From NCBI RefSeq assembly GCF_004364325.1, contig NZ_SOCP01000026.1, positions 62,001 to 126,000 of the forward strand: DNA of 64,000 bases, written 5' to 3'. Made by a program: the position numbers and the translations under genes. The DNA comes from Actinophytocola oryzae (GTDB lineage: Bacteria; Actinomycetota; Actinomycetes; Mycobacteriales; Pseudonocardiaceae). This document shows positions 48,694 through 56,875 of this stretch, piece by piece. A model generated the notes under the pieces. It did not search any database. It was not told the DNA's origin and saw only the letters and a program-made list of their open reading frames with translations. Numbering within the stretch: the first letter of the stretch is position 1; each line of letters starts with the position of its first letter.

Positions 48694-49864
48694 GTGTCCG
48701 CCGTATCTCCTCCGGCCTCCGCCGCGCCGCTCTTGCGCTTCTTGGCGCCCTTCTTCTTGGCCTTCTTCCGAGCCTTCTTGACCATGGCGTCCATTCCGGC
48801 GGCGATGTCCTTGCCCCGCTCCTCCCGCGCGTGGAGGTAGACGAGCGCCGCGCGGGTCGAGCCGTGGCCCATCCGGTCCATCAGCTCCCGCAGGGTCGCG
48901 CCGGTCTCGGCGGCGAGGGTGTTGCCGGTGTGCCGGAGGTCGTGCAGGTGCAGGTCCGGGATGCCTGCCGCTTCCCGGGCCTTGGCCCAGATGGTGTGGA
49001 AGTTGTTCCTGGTGGGCCGCCCGCCCTTCGCGCCGAGGAACACTCAGGCGGACTTCGCCGGCTTCACGAACCGGTCGAGGTGTGCCGTCATCTCGGCGAC
49101 CATGAATGGCGGCACGATGACCCGACGCTTACCGGCCGCGGACTTCGGGTCTGTCGAGATGATCTGCTGCTTGTTGGTCTGAATCGCCTGCCGCCGGACG
49201 TGCACCACCCCGTTCACGAGGTCGAGGTCCTGCCGCTGGAGCCCGACCATCTCCGCGAACCGCAACGAGGCGAATGTGGCGAGCAACACCATCAGCCGGT
49301 ATCGCGGCTGGATCGCGTCGGCCGCCTTGAGCGCCTCCTTGATGGTGGCGATGGGACGTTCCGGGCTCTTCTCCGCACTGGCGCCCTTGATGACGCACGG
49401 GTTGGACTTGATCAGCCCGTCTTCCAGGTGGGCTGTGTTCATCGCGGCCTTGAGCAGCCGGTACGCCTTGGCCACGGTCACCGCGCCGACCCCGGCATCC
49501 AGCAGGTCCTTACGCCAGGTCCGGACCCGTGCGGCGGACATGTCGCCGAGCATCACCTGCCCGATGTGCGGACCGATGTGGTTGCGCAGCAGCCCCTCGT
49601 ACAGCTCCACGGTCCGAATGGCCAGACCGGGCCGCTCCTCGATCCACCGGCCGATGTACTCCCCGACCGGCACGATGCCCGCCTCAGGATCAGCCCAGTC
49701 CCCACGCCCGAGGTCCGTCTCGGCCGCCGACAGCCACCGTTCAGCGTCACCCCTCCGAGTGAAGGTCTCCGGAGCGTTGCGAAGCACACCGTCCGGCCCC
49801 GGATACCGCGCCTGCCACCGCCCGGAGGGAAGTTGCCGAACTCTTCCGAACCGACGCCGCACAC

Positions 49865-50080
49865 TCATGACGCCCTCCGCACATACCGCCGCACCGAAGC
49901 CCGATCGAACGCCTCCACACGCCCCGCACTGGCGAAAGCCTCCAGGTCATCGATGTCGAGCCGCACGTACTTACCGACCTTGTGGAACGGAATCCGCCGC
50001 TCCGCGATCAGCCGGCGCACGAACCGGACGCCCGTGCCGAGGTACTCGGCCGCCTCTTCCACCGTGTAGCACTTCTTCAC
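49865..50080 (-). CDS. xis: Excisionase-like helix-turn-helix protein
   Basis: This 71-aa protein of the AlpA/MerR-like excisionase type has a winged helix YTVEEAAEYLGTGVRFVRRLIAERRIPFHKVGKYVRLDIDDLEAF. Such proteins are encoded directly upstream of integrases in AICEs and direct excision. GTG 50080 has GGGGAG upstream, and the stop overlaps the integrase ATG. This gene looks intact, although its integrase is not. Confidence 0.88.
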   Translation of the reverse strand: MKKCYTVEEAAEYLGTGVRFVRRLIAERRIPFHKVGKYVRLDIDDLEAFASAGRVEAFDRASVRRYVRRAS

Positions 50081-50092
50081 TTCGCTCCCCCT

Positions 50093-50836
50093 CTACGCCG
50101 CTGACCGAGTTGCCGAAACTTCCCCGGCCGCGAGTAACGCCTTGTCGTACTCAGCCCGCCATCGGATCCGCTCAGCGATCGCGTGCATGAGCAGGTGCGC
50201 CCGAGGCGGGACGTTGGGGTCACCGGGCTGGACCTTGTGCCAAACCAGCCGCCGAGGCTCCTCAACCGTCTTCTCGATCCCGATGTCGGCGAGCGCCTGG
50301 AGCACGAAGGCCCGCCGGTCCGCCCGGTGGTCGGCGAGCGTCTTGCCCGACCACTTCCGCGAGACCAGCACCCGCCGACCCGGAAGCCCGAGCGTCGTGC
50401 GGCGGTGTGCCCGCGCCTTACAGTGACCGGGCGATGTCTTACTGCTCGTTCCAAGCGGTTGGACGCCATAAAGCAGCCAGACCGCGCACCGGGGCGAGCA
50501 CGGCGTCAGGGACAACTCGGCATGCAGCCGGTCGTGGTGCCGCCGCTGACGGTCGGAGTCCGCCTCCACGATCTCGCCGAGCGACTTGGTCAGGTACTTC
50601 GTCAGGTAGCCGATGTGCCGCCCGGACTCCTCCGAGCCGCCGAGGATGCCCTTGGAATGCACCTGCCGCCCGAACGTCGACACGTGCGCCGGCTCCTCCA
50701 CCGCCTCGAGCGCATCAGCCCACACGGTCAGCGGCACGCGGGTGTCCGGGTCCACGAACTGCTTCCCGTCCCACACCGGCAGCCGATCACCGCCGTAGAC
50801 CGATAGGTCATGCGCTGGCCTTAGTCGATCATCCAC
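50093..50836 (-). pseudogene. AICE replication initiator (RepSA-like), 5'-truncated
   Basis: The 247 residues match the C-terminal half of the pSAM2-type replication initiator, with GGDRLPVWDGKQFVDPDTRVPLTVWADALEA, HSKGILGGSEESGRHIGYLTKYLTKS and the late KWSGKTLADHRADRR segment. Intact family members are about twice as long. The N-terminal zinc-ribbon and much of the catalytic domain are absent. The frame closes at 50861-50863, exactly where base composition changes to AT-rich cargo DNA. GTG 50836 could still start a short protein, but it would not be functional. Confidence 0.8.
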
Positions 50837-50922
50837 CCGCCTAATTCGACCATCTATAATTTACCCAAAGTCACTTTGACAACAAACTCCCACCTTCGAA
50901 ACGCTAAGACTTGGATCAATAA

Positions 50923-53061
50923 TTATCTTCGCCCCTGATCTCCCTTTCGGTTAAGCACAGTTATAAGCTTCGAAATACCGTCGGTTGGGCTACCACTTAA
51001 AATATCCTGTAAACTAATTCCGTAATGCGACAGTACAGTAGTGTTTAAATAATAGTGATTGGGGGCGCGATCAATAACGCCCAATTCACACAGACGCGCA
51101 AGGAAACGCTTCCGGTGGACGTTATCTTTGACTACGCGCTGATCCAAAAGATCAGCGTAAACGCTCGGCATTGGACCGAGCCCCTGACTAAATCGTCGCA
51201 ATAGCGAACGCAACGTCAAGAACCCGTACCAATCAATAACCTCTCCAGCTTCAGACTCATCAACCAAATACGGAATGAAGGCGGAGACGGGATGTCTGCC
51301 TACTACTCGGAGAGCTCCCACCTTGGGGCTATCAATATTCAGATTCTTTCGCACCTCGATTGTCTTCACTGCGAGAATGCTGGGTTCTCCGATTGGGTCG
51401 ACAGAAAGGCTACCGACATCAATCATCAGCTCATTGCATCGAACGGTCACACTAGGGCCGATTGTAAACCGATCACGAGCGCCCAAAAATCCCACTCCCG
51501 CATCAGTATTAATATACACCCTCCGCAAGTTATCTCTGATTTCAAGGAACCCAGAAAGCTCTACAACATCAAATTCCAGAATAATTCGGAATTCTTTACC
51601 ACGAGTTTCGACAAGGATAACACGAGCCCACGTGTCTTGCTGGAAGAAGAACGCCATCCGTTCACCATACGGAATAAAAGACTGACTGTAGGAATCCAAA
51701 ATCCACACGACAAGATTCTCACGAAGCTGCGCGATATCATCAGCTATTCTCGGTGCAAATTCATGTACAAACTGATAGAAGAATGGTCCAACAGATGTTA
51801 CGTGACTTATCGGCTCACGATCGAGCACGACACGAACCGCTACGTCTACCGCAGCCTTCGCGCGAATGTAGTCGGCAAATACAACATTAACGGCCTCCCG
51901 TTCGACCAAGAAAGGATGGTCTGCGATCTGCAATTCAGTGAAAGAATCATACTCCGCGCGGATACTACTTGGAATATCGACAGGAAAAGGTGTGGCCAAC
52001 GCAAGTCTACCGCTACGCGCCACCAAGCGGATTCCCTGCTCTTCCGGCGCATACATTCTTGCAAAATTGTCCCAGTCATCATTAGCGGGAAGCTTGGCGC
52101 GCAATTGGGGCACCACTTGATCTGTAAACTTCTTCTGCTCACGAACCAATATGTTCTCAATGATCTCCAGAAGAACCTTGGCTGGCGTAGCTCGAAATGA
52201 TCGGTTATCACCTTGCTCCTTCTGTGGGTTGGCCACCGCTAGGTACTCCGCAAGCACGGAGAGAACCGGCGCATAACCAAGAAAACTACTCAATTCCTCC
52301 CAACGTTCAGAAGGCTCCTTCACGACCGATGAAGTCAATGCTGACGCGACTTCTCTAATTCGTTTGTCGCGCATCGCGGCGAATGGCCCCGGATGTTTTC
52401 TTGCCACATCATAGAACCGACCGCTGCCGTGATGCACGCTATCTTGCACGTTCAAGTACGAAGTAATGTAGTCGCATGCCTGACGATAGGTGAAAAACTC
52501 TATTGTTGCAGTCGCTATCGACGTGGCATGTTCTGTAAAATACGTTCTCACAAGGTTCGCAGTGTCTGGACGGCTAAACAGAATTATATTTGGCCGCCGG
52601 GATATTCGACCCGAACCGGCAAGCTTCCTCACGTTGTCCAGAAACGCTTCGAAGTTAGTCGTTCCAGCCTTAAGGTGAGCTTCATCAAGAGCATCTACGA
52701 TAACTCCCGTGCTACCTCTGGAGACCTCCGGCAGGAAGGGCGAATCAAAACCAAATGCATCTTGGATCAAGCCAGTTAGGGAATATGAGCCAACCTGCGC
52801 CTTTGCGGCGTCAACTAGTGGCCACTTCACTCTTTCTGCGAGCGCCAAAGCAGCAGCAGACTTGCCGACGGCGCCCGCCGCCTCGATGACAACTACGCTA
52901 GCGTCGACTTCTCCTTCCCATCCTCGTAGACGGGGCCAAACATACCCCTCGGGCGCACGAGGGGAGACACTGATGGCCTTGACTTCCTCGTCTGTCTTCG
53001 TAGGTTGCGCAGAAGCCGCCGACAGGACGCTAGCAAGGTCTTCCAACGTGTCAATCAACAC
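50923..53061 (-). CDS. Large P-loop NTPase of unknown function (AT-rich cargo gene)
   Basis: This 712-aa protein has Walker A EAAGAVGKSAA (60-70), Walker B GVIVDALDEAHLK (119-131) with the D-x-x-D-E arrangement of STAND/NACHT-type NTPases, and a following NIILFSRPDTANL strand (158-170). Helical repeats run from about 200 to 470. A Val/Ile-rich region with regularly spaced strands follows (about 480-610) and may be a beta-solenoid. The end looks like a winged helix (NVHRKRFLARLCELGVIDRAPNHYYL). I do not recognise the family. The gene is far lower in G+C than its neighbours, a sign of transfer. A lone NTPase with a large C-terminal sensor-like half in an element cargo slot fits a defence gene, but that is inference. 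GTG 53061 is the likely start. Confidence 0.75.
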   Translation of the reverse strand: MLIDTLEDLASVLSAASAQPTKTDEEVKAISVSPRAPEGYVWPRLRGWEGEVDASVVVIEAAGAVGKSAAALALAERVKWPLVDAAKAQVGSYSLTGLIQDAFGFDSPFLPEVSRGSTGVIVDALDEAHLKAGTTNFEAFLDNVRKLAGSGRISRRPNIILFSRPDTANLVRTYFTEHATSIATATIEFFTYRQACDYITSYLNVQDSVHHGSGRFYDVARKHPGPFAAMRDKRIREVASALTSSVVKEPSERWEELSSFLGYAPVLSVLAEYLAVANPQKEQGDNRSFRATPAKVLLEIIENILVREQKKFTDQVVPQLRAKLPANDDWDNFARMYAPEEQGIRLVARSGRLALATPFPVDIPSSIRAEYDSFTELQIADHPFLVEREAVNVVFADYIRAKAAVDVAVRVVLDREPISHVTSVGPFFYQFVHEFAPRIADDIAQLRENLVVWILDSYSQSFIPYGERMAFFFQQDTWARVILVETRGKEFRIILEFDVVELSGFLEIRDNLRRVYINTDAGVGFLGARDRFTIGPSVTVRCNELMIDVGSLSVDPIGEPSILAVKTIEVRKNLNIDSPKVGALRVVGRHPVSAFIPYLVDESEAGEVIDWYGFLTLRSLLRRFSQGLGPMPSVYADLLDQRVVKDNVHRKRFLARLCELGVIDRAPNHYYLNTTVLSHYGISLQDILSGSPTDGISKLITVLNRKGDQGRR

Positions 53062-53548
53062 AACTCCACTTTCTCAAGGGGCGCTACGAGCTCCGACTGA
53101 TTGTCTAGCTGACCGTCATTGAGTTCACAGTCTGTCGAATTTAGCTCTATGGGATCAAGACGCGCCGCCGTCGGCGGCGCGGTTGGCCGGTCGCGTTGGT
53201 GACGTGGCCCGCATCCATCGCGGCACGGGCGGCTTCCGCTCCGCTCACGCCGCCCGGCCTGCGCGGCGCAGCCCATGCACTCGCGACGGGAGCGCCACCG
53301 GCGCCACCGGCGGCGCCGGTGATCGTTGCTCATACCGAACTCATCGTCGGTTTTAGCCCGAGTGTGTCGGTCTTATGTGGAGCTTTAGGCCCCCAGGCCA
53401 GGATTCACCCGTTTGTGTGACGGCACGAGGCCAGACCGGGACGTTTCCGCAGCAAAAGTGGACATAAACGTGACATGGATGGCGCCTCTAGAACGCATAA
53501 CCAGGTGAACCGATCCTTGCTGCGCACGTACGGCTCGGGCATGGGGAA
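53062..53548. other. Right side of cargo insert and adjoining element DNA
   Basis: The first ~90 bp are AT-rich promoter DNA of the NTPase gene. From about 53155 the sequence becomes GC-rich again. A minus-strand frame of about 60 codons (53333 leftward, Arg-rich with CMGC...CRDGCG cysteines) could be the remnant of a small element gene, but it runs into AT-rich DNA and has no clear support. Nothing else is visible. Confidence 0.4.
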
Positions 53549-53884
53549 GTGAAGCCGTCGGCGTGTCGTCTGCACGGCCCTCGGATCGATCCTCAACGGC
53601 TGGTTGGCTGCCAGCTGGTCCCTGTAGTCGCCACCTGGCACCACTTCCCTGGGAAGCCGGTCGGCGGGCCTCTCGACGTGTGGCTCATCGACGGCGGGGG
53701 CGCTGCCACCCACATCACCATTCCCGCGGATTGGTGCCTGCTCGATGACGAGGGTGCGCCCGTCGACGGATACGACATGGGCGAGCATGGATTCGTCTCG
53801 GTCAGTCCGGTTGGGGACGCCACTCCTTTCGCCCGGCGCCTAGGGAGTACCAACCTCGCCGTTCGGGAGGAGCACGATCCGTAG
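53549..53884 (+). CDS. Hypothetical 111-aa protein in element right end
   Basis: The frame from GTG 53549 encodes a protein with a plausible globular centre (PLDVWLIDGGGAATHITIPADWCLLDDEGAPVDGYD) and an acidic end. Third-position G+C is fairly high. There is no family I know, the ribosome site is weak, and overlapping antisense frames are also open. It is listed as possible only. Confidence 0.4.
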   Translation: MKPSACRLHGPRIDPQRLVGCQLVPVVATWHHFPGKPVGGPLDVWLIDGGGAATHITIPADWCLLDDEGAPVDGYDMGEHGFVSVSPVGDATPFARRLGSTNLAVREEHDP

Positions 53885-54017
53885 ACCGGGCGTGTGGCCA
53901 CTCGAACTCGACTTCGCCGATGGCGGTATTCGCTGTGGTGGGTGGGGCGGAGACTCCCAGCTCTCCGACATCAGTCACGGTGGGCCGCCCCCTCAGCAGC
54001 CCCTGAGCGTCTAACAC

Positions 54018-54090
54018 CGGGACACCGGCATCAAGGACGCATGCGCGCCGCTGACGCGGTGGCTTCGCCATCCTTGACACCGGCGTCCCG
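54018..54090. repeat. Imperfect 20-bp inverted repeat
   Basis: 54018-54037 and 54071-54090 match as inverted repeats at 17 of 20 positions, with a 33-bp loop. It could be a strand-initiation structure of the element, transposon ends, or a terminator. Confidence 0.5.
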
Positions 54091-54185
54091 GCGCTAGAGA
54101 TGGCCAGGGCGAGGGGTACGGCGGGGTGTAGGCGCCGAGGTAGGGTCCATTGCGCCTGGTCACGTCGCTCAGCGCGTGGTGAATT

Positions 54186-54208
54186 TCGTGCCCCCCGCGT
54201 GCCCCTTC
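54186..54208. repeat. Candidate integrase arm-type site, right
   Basis: This is a direct copy of 48671-48693 with one mismatch. It lies about 100 bp inside attR. In the circular form the two copies would flank the attP core on both sides. Confidence 0.55.
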
Positions 54209-54309
54209 TCATGGTCAATAGGGGTCAAATCAGGGGTCCCAGCGGCTAGGACCTTTGCGTTTGCGCTGGTCAGAGGGTTGCGACGTCGGGCCGGAGATCT
54301 CGTGCTGAT

Positions 54310-54349
54310 CTTCCAAGCTGGCCATGCAGGTCAATTCTCATTACCCGCT
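54310..54349. other. attR (diverged copy of tRNA-Gly 3' half)
   Basis: The 40-bp copy starts with the identical CTTCCAAGCTGG and ends with ACCCGCT. Between these are scattered substitutions and one deletion relative to the tRNA. The amount of divergence suggests an old integration or a capture event with a different att allele. Confidence 0.8.
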
Positions 54350-54483
54350 TCAGGAGCGAAAGCCCAGGTCACACTGCATGCAGGAAGCGATACCTGGCCG
54401 CGGCCAGGGGTGCGCATCTGTTCTCCCGCCTCGATTCGTACTCTGGCCGAGGCGCTCCATTGGCCTCGCCAGCTGTGTGGGGA

Positions 54484-54787
54484 TTAGCGCAGCGTCCAGG
54501 TCAGATCCGTGTAGCCGCCTTTGGCGTGTACTGCTCCACGCTGAGGTCGCGGGACCAGGTCTGCCACGTGCGCACGTTCTCCCACCCGGCGAAGTCTGCC
54601 GCCAGTTGGTCCAGGAATGTGCTCAGGTGCTCCCCGGCCACTCCTACCCTGAGGCCGTGGGCTGTCGCTGCAACGTCTCTTCGTCGCCGGTCAGTGTCAG
54701 CTGGACGCAGATCTGCACCGAGCCGTCCGTCCATGGGTCCACTCGGTTCCACCGTCTCACTTGTGGACCGTTCGGTTCGCCTATCAT
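54484..54787 (-). pseudogene. DUF6228-like gene with two frameshifts
   Basis: Joining three overlapping frames gives one continuous protein of about 100 residues. The segments are ATG 54787 to DEETLQ; then ATAHGLRVGVAGEHLSTFLDQLAADF and GWENVRTWQTWSRDLSVEQY; then KGGYTDLTWTLR and a stop at 54484. The last parts match the DUF6228 pattern (GWxGxRxWxSLxxDL ... WTLR). Each change of frame shifts by one base in the same direction. It is either a decayed gene or, less likely, sequence error. It lies just outside attR. Confidence 0.6.
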
Positions 54788-54840
54788 CAGCGCGATGTTT
54801 CGCTCAGGGAATCGTCGTGTGCCCAGTCCACTGGTGGAGC

Positions 54841-55359
54841 CTAATGGTCGTTTAGCGGTTTACTGGTCAGCTCCCTCTGCCTTCGCTTGGTTACTGTGAT
54901 TGTGGCGCTCGCCAGGAGGACGGCGATGACCGCGCCCGCCGTGTTCATCGCCCAGTCGTTTGTGTCGCAGGATCTTCCTATGGCGGGGATCAGGCCCTGT
55001 ACGACCTCTATCCCTGCGGACAGGAATGTTCCTGACGCCAACACCAGCAGTGGTTTTCGGGTTGCCAGTGTTGCGAAGTAGACCAGCGGCAAGAACAGTG
55101 CGACGTTGGCTAGTAGCTCTACCGCACGTGGCGATGGCATCGAGAACTGGACCACGCAGAACACGAAGCTTCGGCCCGCCGTCGGGTTCAATGTCATCAC
55201 GACGACCGGCAGCAGCGACAGGCCCGCCAGCGTCCACAGGATCTGGTGGCTGTAGCGGGCGCGCACCAGCAGGTAGCCCGCGATGACACAGATGACGGCG
55301 ATCAGCGCCATCACCACCGGCATCAGCGCCGGGTGCTCCAGCATGAAGGTCGCGATCAT
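54841..55359 (-). CDS. VanZ-like membrane protein
   Basis: This 172-aa membrane protein has about five hydrophobic helices and the VanZ signature region (LLANVALFLPLVYFATLATRKPL...SAGIEVVQGLIPAIGRSCDTNDWAMNTAGAVIAVLL). VanZ-type proteins can affect teicoplanin sensitivity, but most have no known role. The start is ATG 55359. It has normal chromosomal composition. Confidence 0.88.
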   Translation of the reverse strand: MIATFMLEHPALMPVVMALIAVICVIAGYLLVRARYSHQILWTLAGLSLLPVVVMTLNPTAGRSFVFCVVQFSMPSPRAVELLANVALFLPLVYFATLATRKPLLVLASGTFLSAGIEVVQGLIPAIGRSCDTNDWAMNTAGAVIAVLLASATITVTKRRQRELTSKPLNDH

Positions 55360-55574
55360 TGGAAGGTTGATCCTACCTGCCCGCAGGCAGGCATCCGAGG
55401 TTCCTCACCGCGTGGAGTTCGGCGAGTTCACCAAAGGTGCTTGTGCGCCTGGGGCTTCGCCTTGCATCTTCTTCGACTCGTTTTGATCCTTCTGGGGTCG
55501 GTGTTACATCTTTGTTCTCGAAGATGGTCCTGGACGAGTGATACGCGCTCTCGTCTACAAGCGACACCTTCACC

Positions 55575-56060
55575 ATGAACCAGCTACCGCAAGAATTTCA
55601 GCAGTCGTTCTATCCGGAGGCTGCGCCTTCCAGGAGTCGGCGTTGGCCGTGGGTCGTCGCTATTGTTGTTGCTGTTGGGGCTGTCGTCGGGGTCACTCTT
55701 GCTTTGACCCAGCAGCGCGGCGACACGACGCCTGGGACGGTCTTCGGGGTTGCTGCCCCGCCGGTCGACAAGGGCACCGAGCTTCGGCGGGTGTTCACGG
55801 AATGTCACAGTGGTGACCTCGATGACGACGACCACACCCTCGTCATCGACAGCCTGGGCGAGGAGCCTGGGTCTGGGTCAGTTGACCTGGCCGGGCTTGC
55901 CTGTCTTCTCGACGGGCTGGACACACCCCAGTCCGTTGTCGCGAAGATGAACAACACCCGCGCCCTGGACGGGATGGTGTCCGCGTCCTGGGGTGAGTTC
56001 GACGCTTCCTGGACCTACCACCCCGACAACGGGCTTGACGTGATCATCACGCAGAGTTGA
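55575..56060 (+). CDS. Single-pass membrane-anchored hypothetical protein
   Basis: This 161-aa protein has a short cytoplasmic lead, one membrane helix (WPWVVAIVVAVGAVVGVTLALT) and an acidic extracytoplasmic domain with two cysteines (TECHSGD, LACLLDG). They may form a disulfide. The C-terminal part (ALDGMVSASWGEFDASWTYHPDNGLDVII) is typical of small secreted domains found in this order. There is no known function. The start is ATG 55575 and the ribosome site is weak. Confidence 0.75.
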   Translation: MNQLPQEFQQSFYPEAAPSRSRRWPWVVAIVVAVGAVVGVTLALTQQRGDTTPGTVFGVAAPPVDKGTELRRVFTECHSGDLDDDDHTLVIDSLGEEPGSGSVDLAGLACLLDGLDTPQSVVAKMNNTRALDGMVSASWGEFDASWTYHPDNGLDVIITQS

Positions 56061-56125
56061 CCGAAGCACTGCGTTCCGCGAGGTGGGGCGCGGTTCGGCC
56101 TGCCTGTGCCGACTACCATCCGGGC

Positions 56126-56875
56126 ATGGAACTTCGTGGACGGCGTGTGCTCGTTACTGGGGCTACCGGGCCGCTGGGCCAGGCCGTTGTGCGGCGGTTG
56201 GCTGATGAGGGGTGCCAACTCGTGGTTACCGGCCGGCGGGGCGACGTGCTGGATGTTCTCGCTCGGGACGTCTCGGGGCACGCGATCGTTGCCGACCTGG
56301 CTGTGCGGAGTGACATCGATCGGCTTGTCGGCGAGTGTGGGGACGTTGACGTGTTCGTCGCCGGGGCTGGGGTCGCCGGGGTTGGGGAGTTGACCGATCA
56401 CTCGCTCGAGCAGCTCGATCGGGTGATCGAGGTCAATCTTCGGGCGCCTCTTGCTCTTGCTCGGATGCTTGGGGAGCGGATGGTCGCTCGTGGAGGCGGG
56501 CATGTTGTGTTCGTCTCATCCCTTGTCGGCAAGAGTGCTGCTGCCGGTGCTCCCCTTGCCGACGCCACCCGGTTCGGGGTTCGTGGGTTTGCTCTTGGGC
56601 TTCGGCAGGACTGGGTTGGGCTTGGGGTTGGTGTCTCCTGTGTGAACACCGGCCCCATTGGTGAGCCTGACCTGGGTAGGGACGGGGTTGCCCTGCCTGC
56701 TGGGTTTCGGCCTCGTGTGCCTGCTGACGTTGCTGCCGCGGTCGTCAAGGCTGTGCGCAACGATCGGGCCGAAGTGGACGTTGCCGATCCCGTCATGCGG
56801 GCCGGGGTCGTGTTCGGGCAGGTTGCGCCTCAGGTGGCCGCTCGGCTCGCCCGGTTGGCCGGGGGTGAGCGGTGA
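56126..56875 (+). CDS. Short-chain dehydrogenase family protein with degenerate active site
   Basis: This 249-aa Rossmann-fold protein has the cofactor motif TGATGPLG near residue 12 and the catalytic-type Ser in VVFVSSLVG. The position of the YxxxK motif reads ADATRF instead of Y-x-A-T-K-F, so both the catalytic Tyr and Lys are replaced. It is otherwise a normal classical SDR in length and order. It is either a non-catalytic SDR or uses other residues. ATG 56126 is the start. The stop overlaps the thioesterase start (GTGA), so the two are coupled. Confidence 0.85.
   Translation: MELRGRRVLVTGATGPLGQAVVRRLADEGCQLVVTGRRGDVLDVLARDVSGHAIVADLAVRSDIDRLVGECGDVDVFVAGAGVAGVGELTDHSLEQLDRVIEVNLRAPLALARMLGERMVARGGGHVVFVSSLVGKSAAAGAPLADATRFGVRGFALGLRQDWVGLGVGVSCVNTGPIGEPDLGRDGVALPAGFRPRVPADVAAAVVKAVRNDRAEVDVADPVMRAGVVFGQVAPQVAARLARLAGGER

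Larger units (their letters stand above)
48550..49868 (-). pseudogene. int: Tyrosine-type site-specific integrase with in-frame stop
   Basis: The first part (49044-49868, 274 aa) has the AP2/SAM-like N-terminal DNA-binding region and the first catalytic Arg in LATFASLRFAEMVGLQRQDL. A TGA at 49044-49046 interrupts the frame. The same frame continues at once with VFLGAKGGRPTRNNFH and the rest of the catalytic box (HDLRHTGNTLAAETG, MGHGSTRAALVYLH with the Tyr nucleophile). Without read-through neither half is active. The C-terminal tail is Lys/Ala-rich and the frame stays open through attL to 48201, so the true 3' end is not defined. ATG 49868 overlaps the upstream xis stop (ATGA). Confidence 0.85.
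53885..54309. other. Non-coding right end of element
   Basis: No convincing gene is seen. The segment holds an imperfect inverted repeat (54018-54037/54071-54090), a copy of the putative arm-type site (54186-54208) and two AGGGGTC direct repeats (54220-54226, 54232-54238), then attR. It probably represents the right arm of attP. Confidence 0.5.
48509..54349. mobile_element. Degenerate AICE/pSAM2-type integrated element
   Basis: This ~5.8-kb element is bounded by tRNA-Gly 3'-end copies at 48509-48549 and 54310-54349. In order it holds a broken tyrosine integrase, an excisionase-like HTH protein, a 5'-truncated replication initiator, an AT-rich cargo segment with one NTPase gene, and a poorly coding right end. 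The int-xis-rep order is that of actinomycete integrative and conjugative elements. No FtsK/TraB-type translocase or spread genes remain. Confidence 0.85.

Noticed and set aside
48337..48840. Frames running through the two tRNA genes
   Set aside because: Their central residues are translations of tRNA sequence (the familiar artefact GNRTRMTSLEG on the minus strand). The tRNAs fold perfectly.
51292..52200. 302-aa plus-strand frame inside the AT-rich cargo
   Set aside because: It is antisense to the NTPase gene. The minus strand carries Walker motifs and the longer frame, and the plus frame has no recognisable domain or ribosome site.
53405..53788. 127-aa minus-strand frame in the element right end
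   Set aside because: There are competing open frames on both strands. This one lacks a ribosome site and a globular pattern.
53802..54218. 138-aa minus-strand frame in the element right end
   Set aside because: It runs across the inverted repeat and the arm-type site and has no family features.
54169..54300. Open stretch ending in a KGHAGGTKFTTR-like tail, resembling the integrase tail
   Set aside because: I considered a second integrase remnant. Its orientation relative to attR is wrong for that, and the similarity is confined to the 23-bp repeat, so arm-type sites explain it better.
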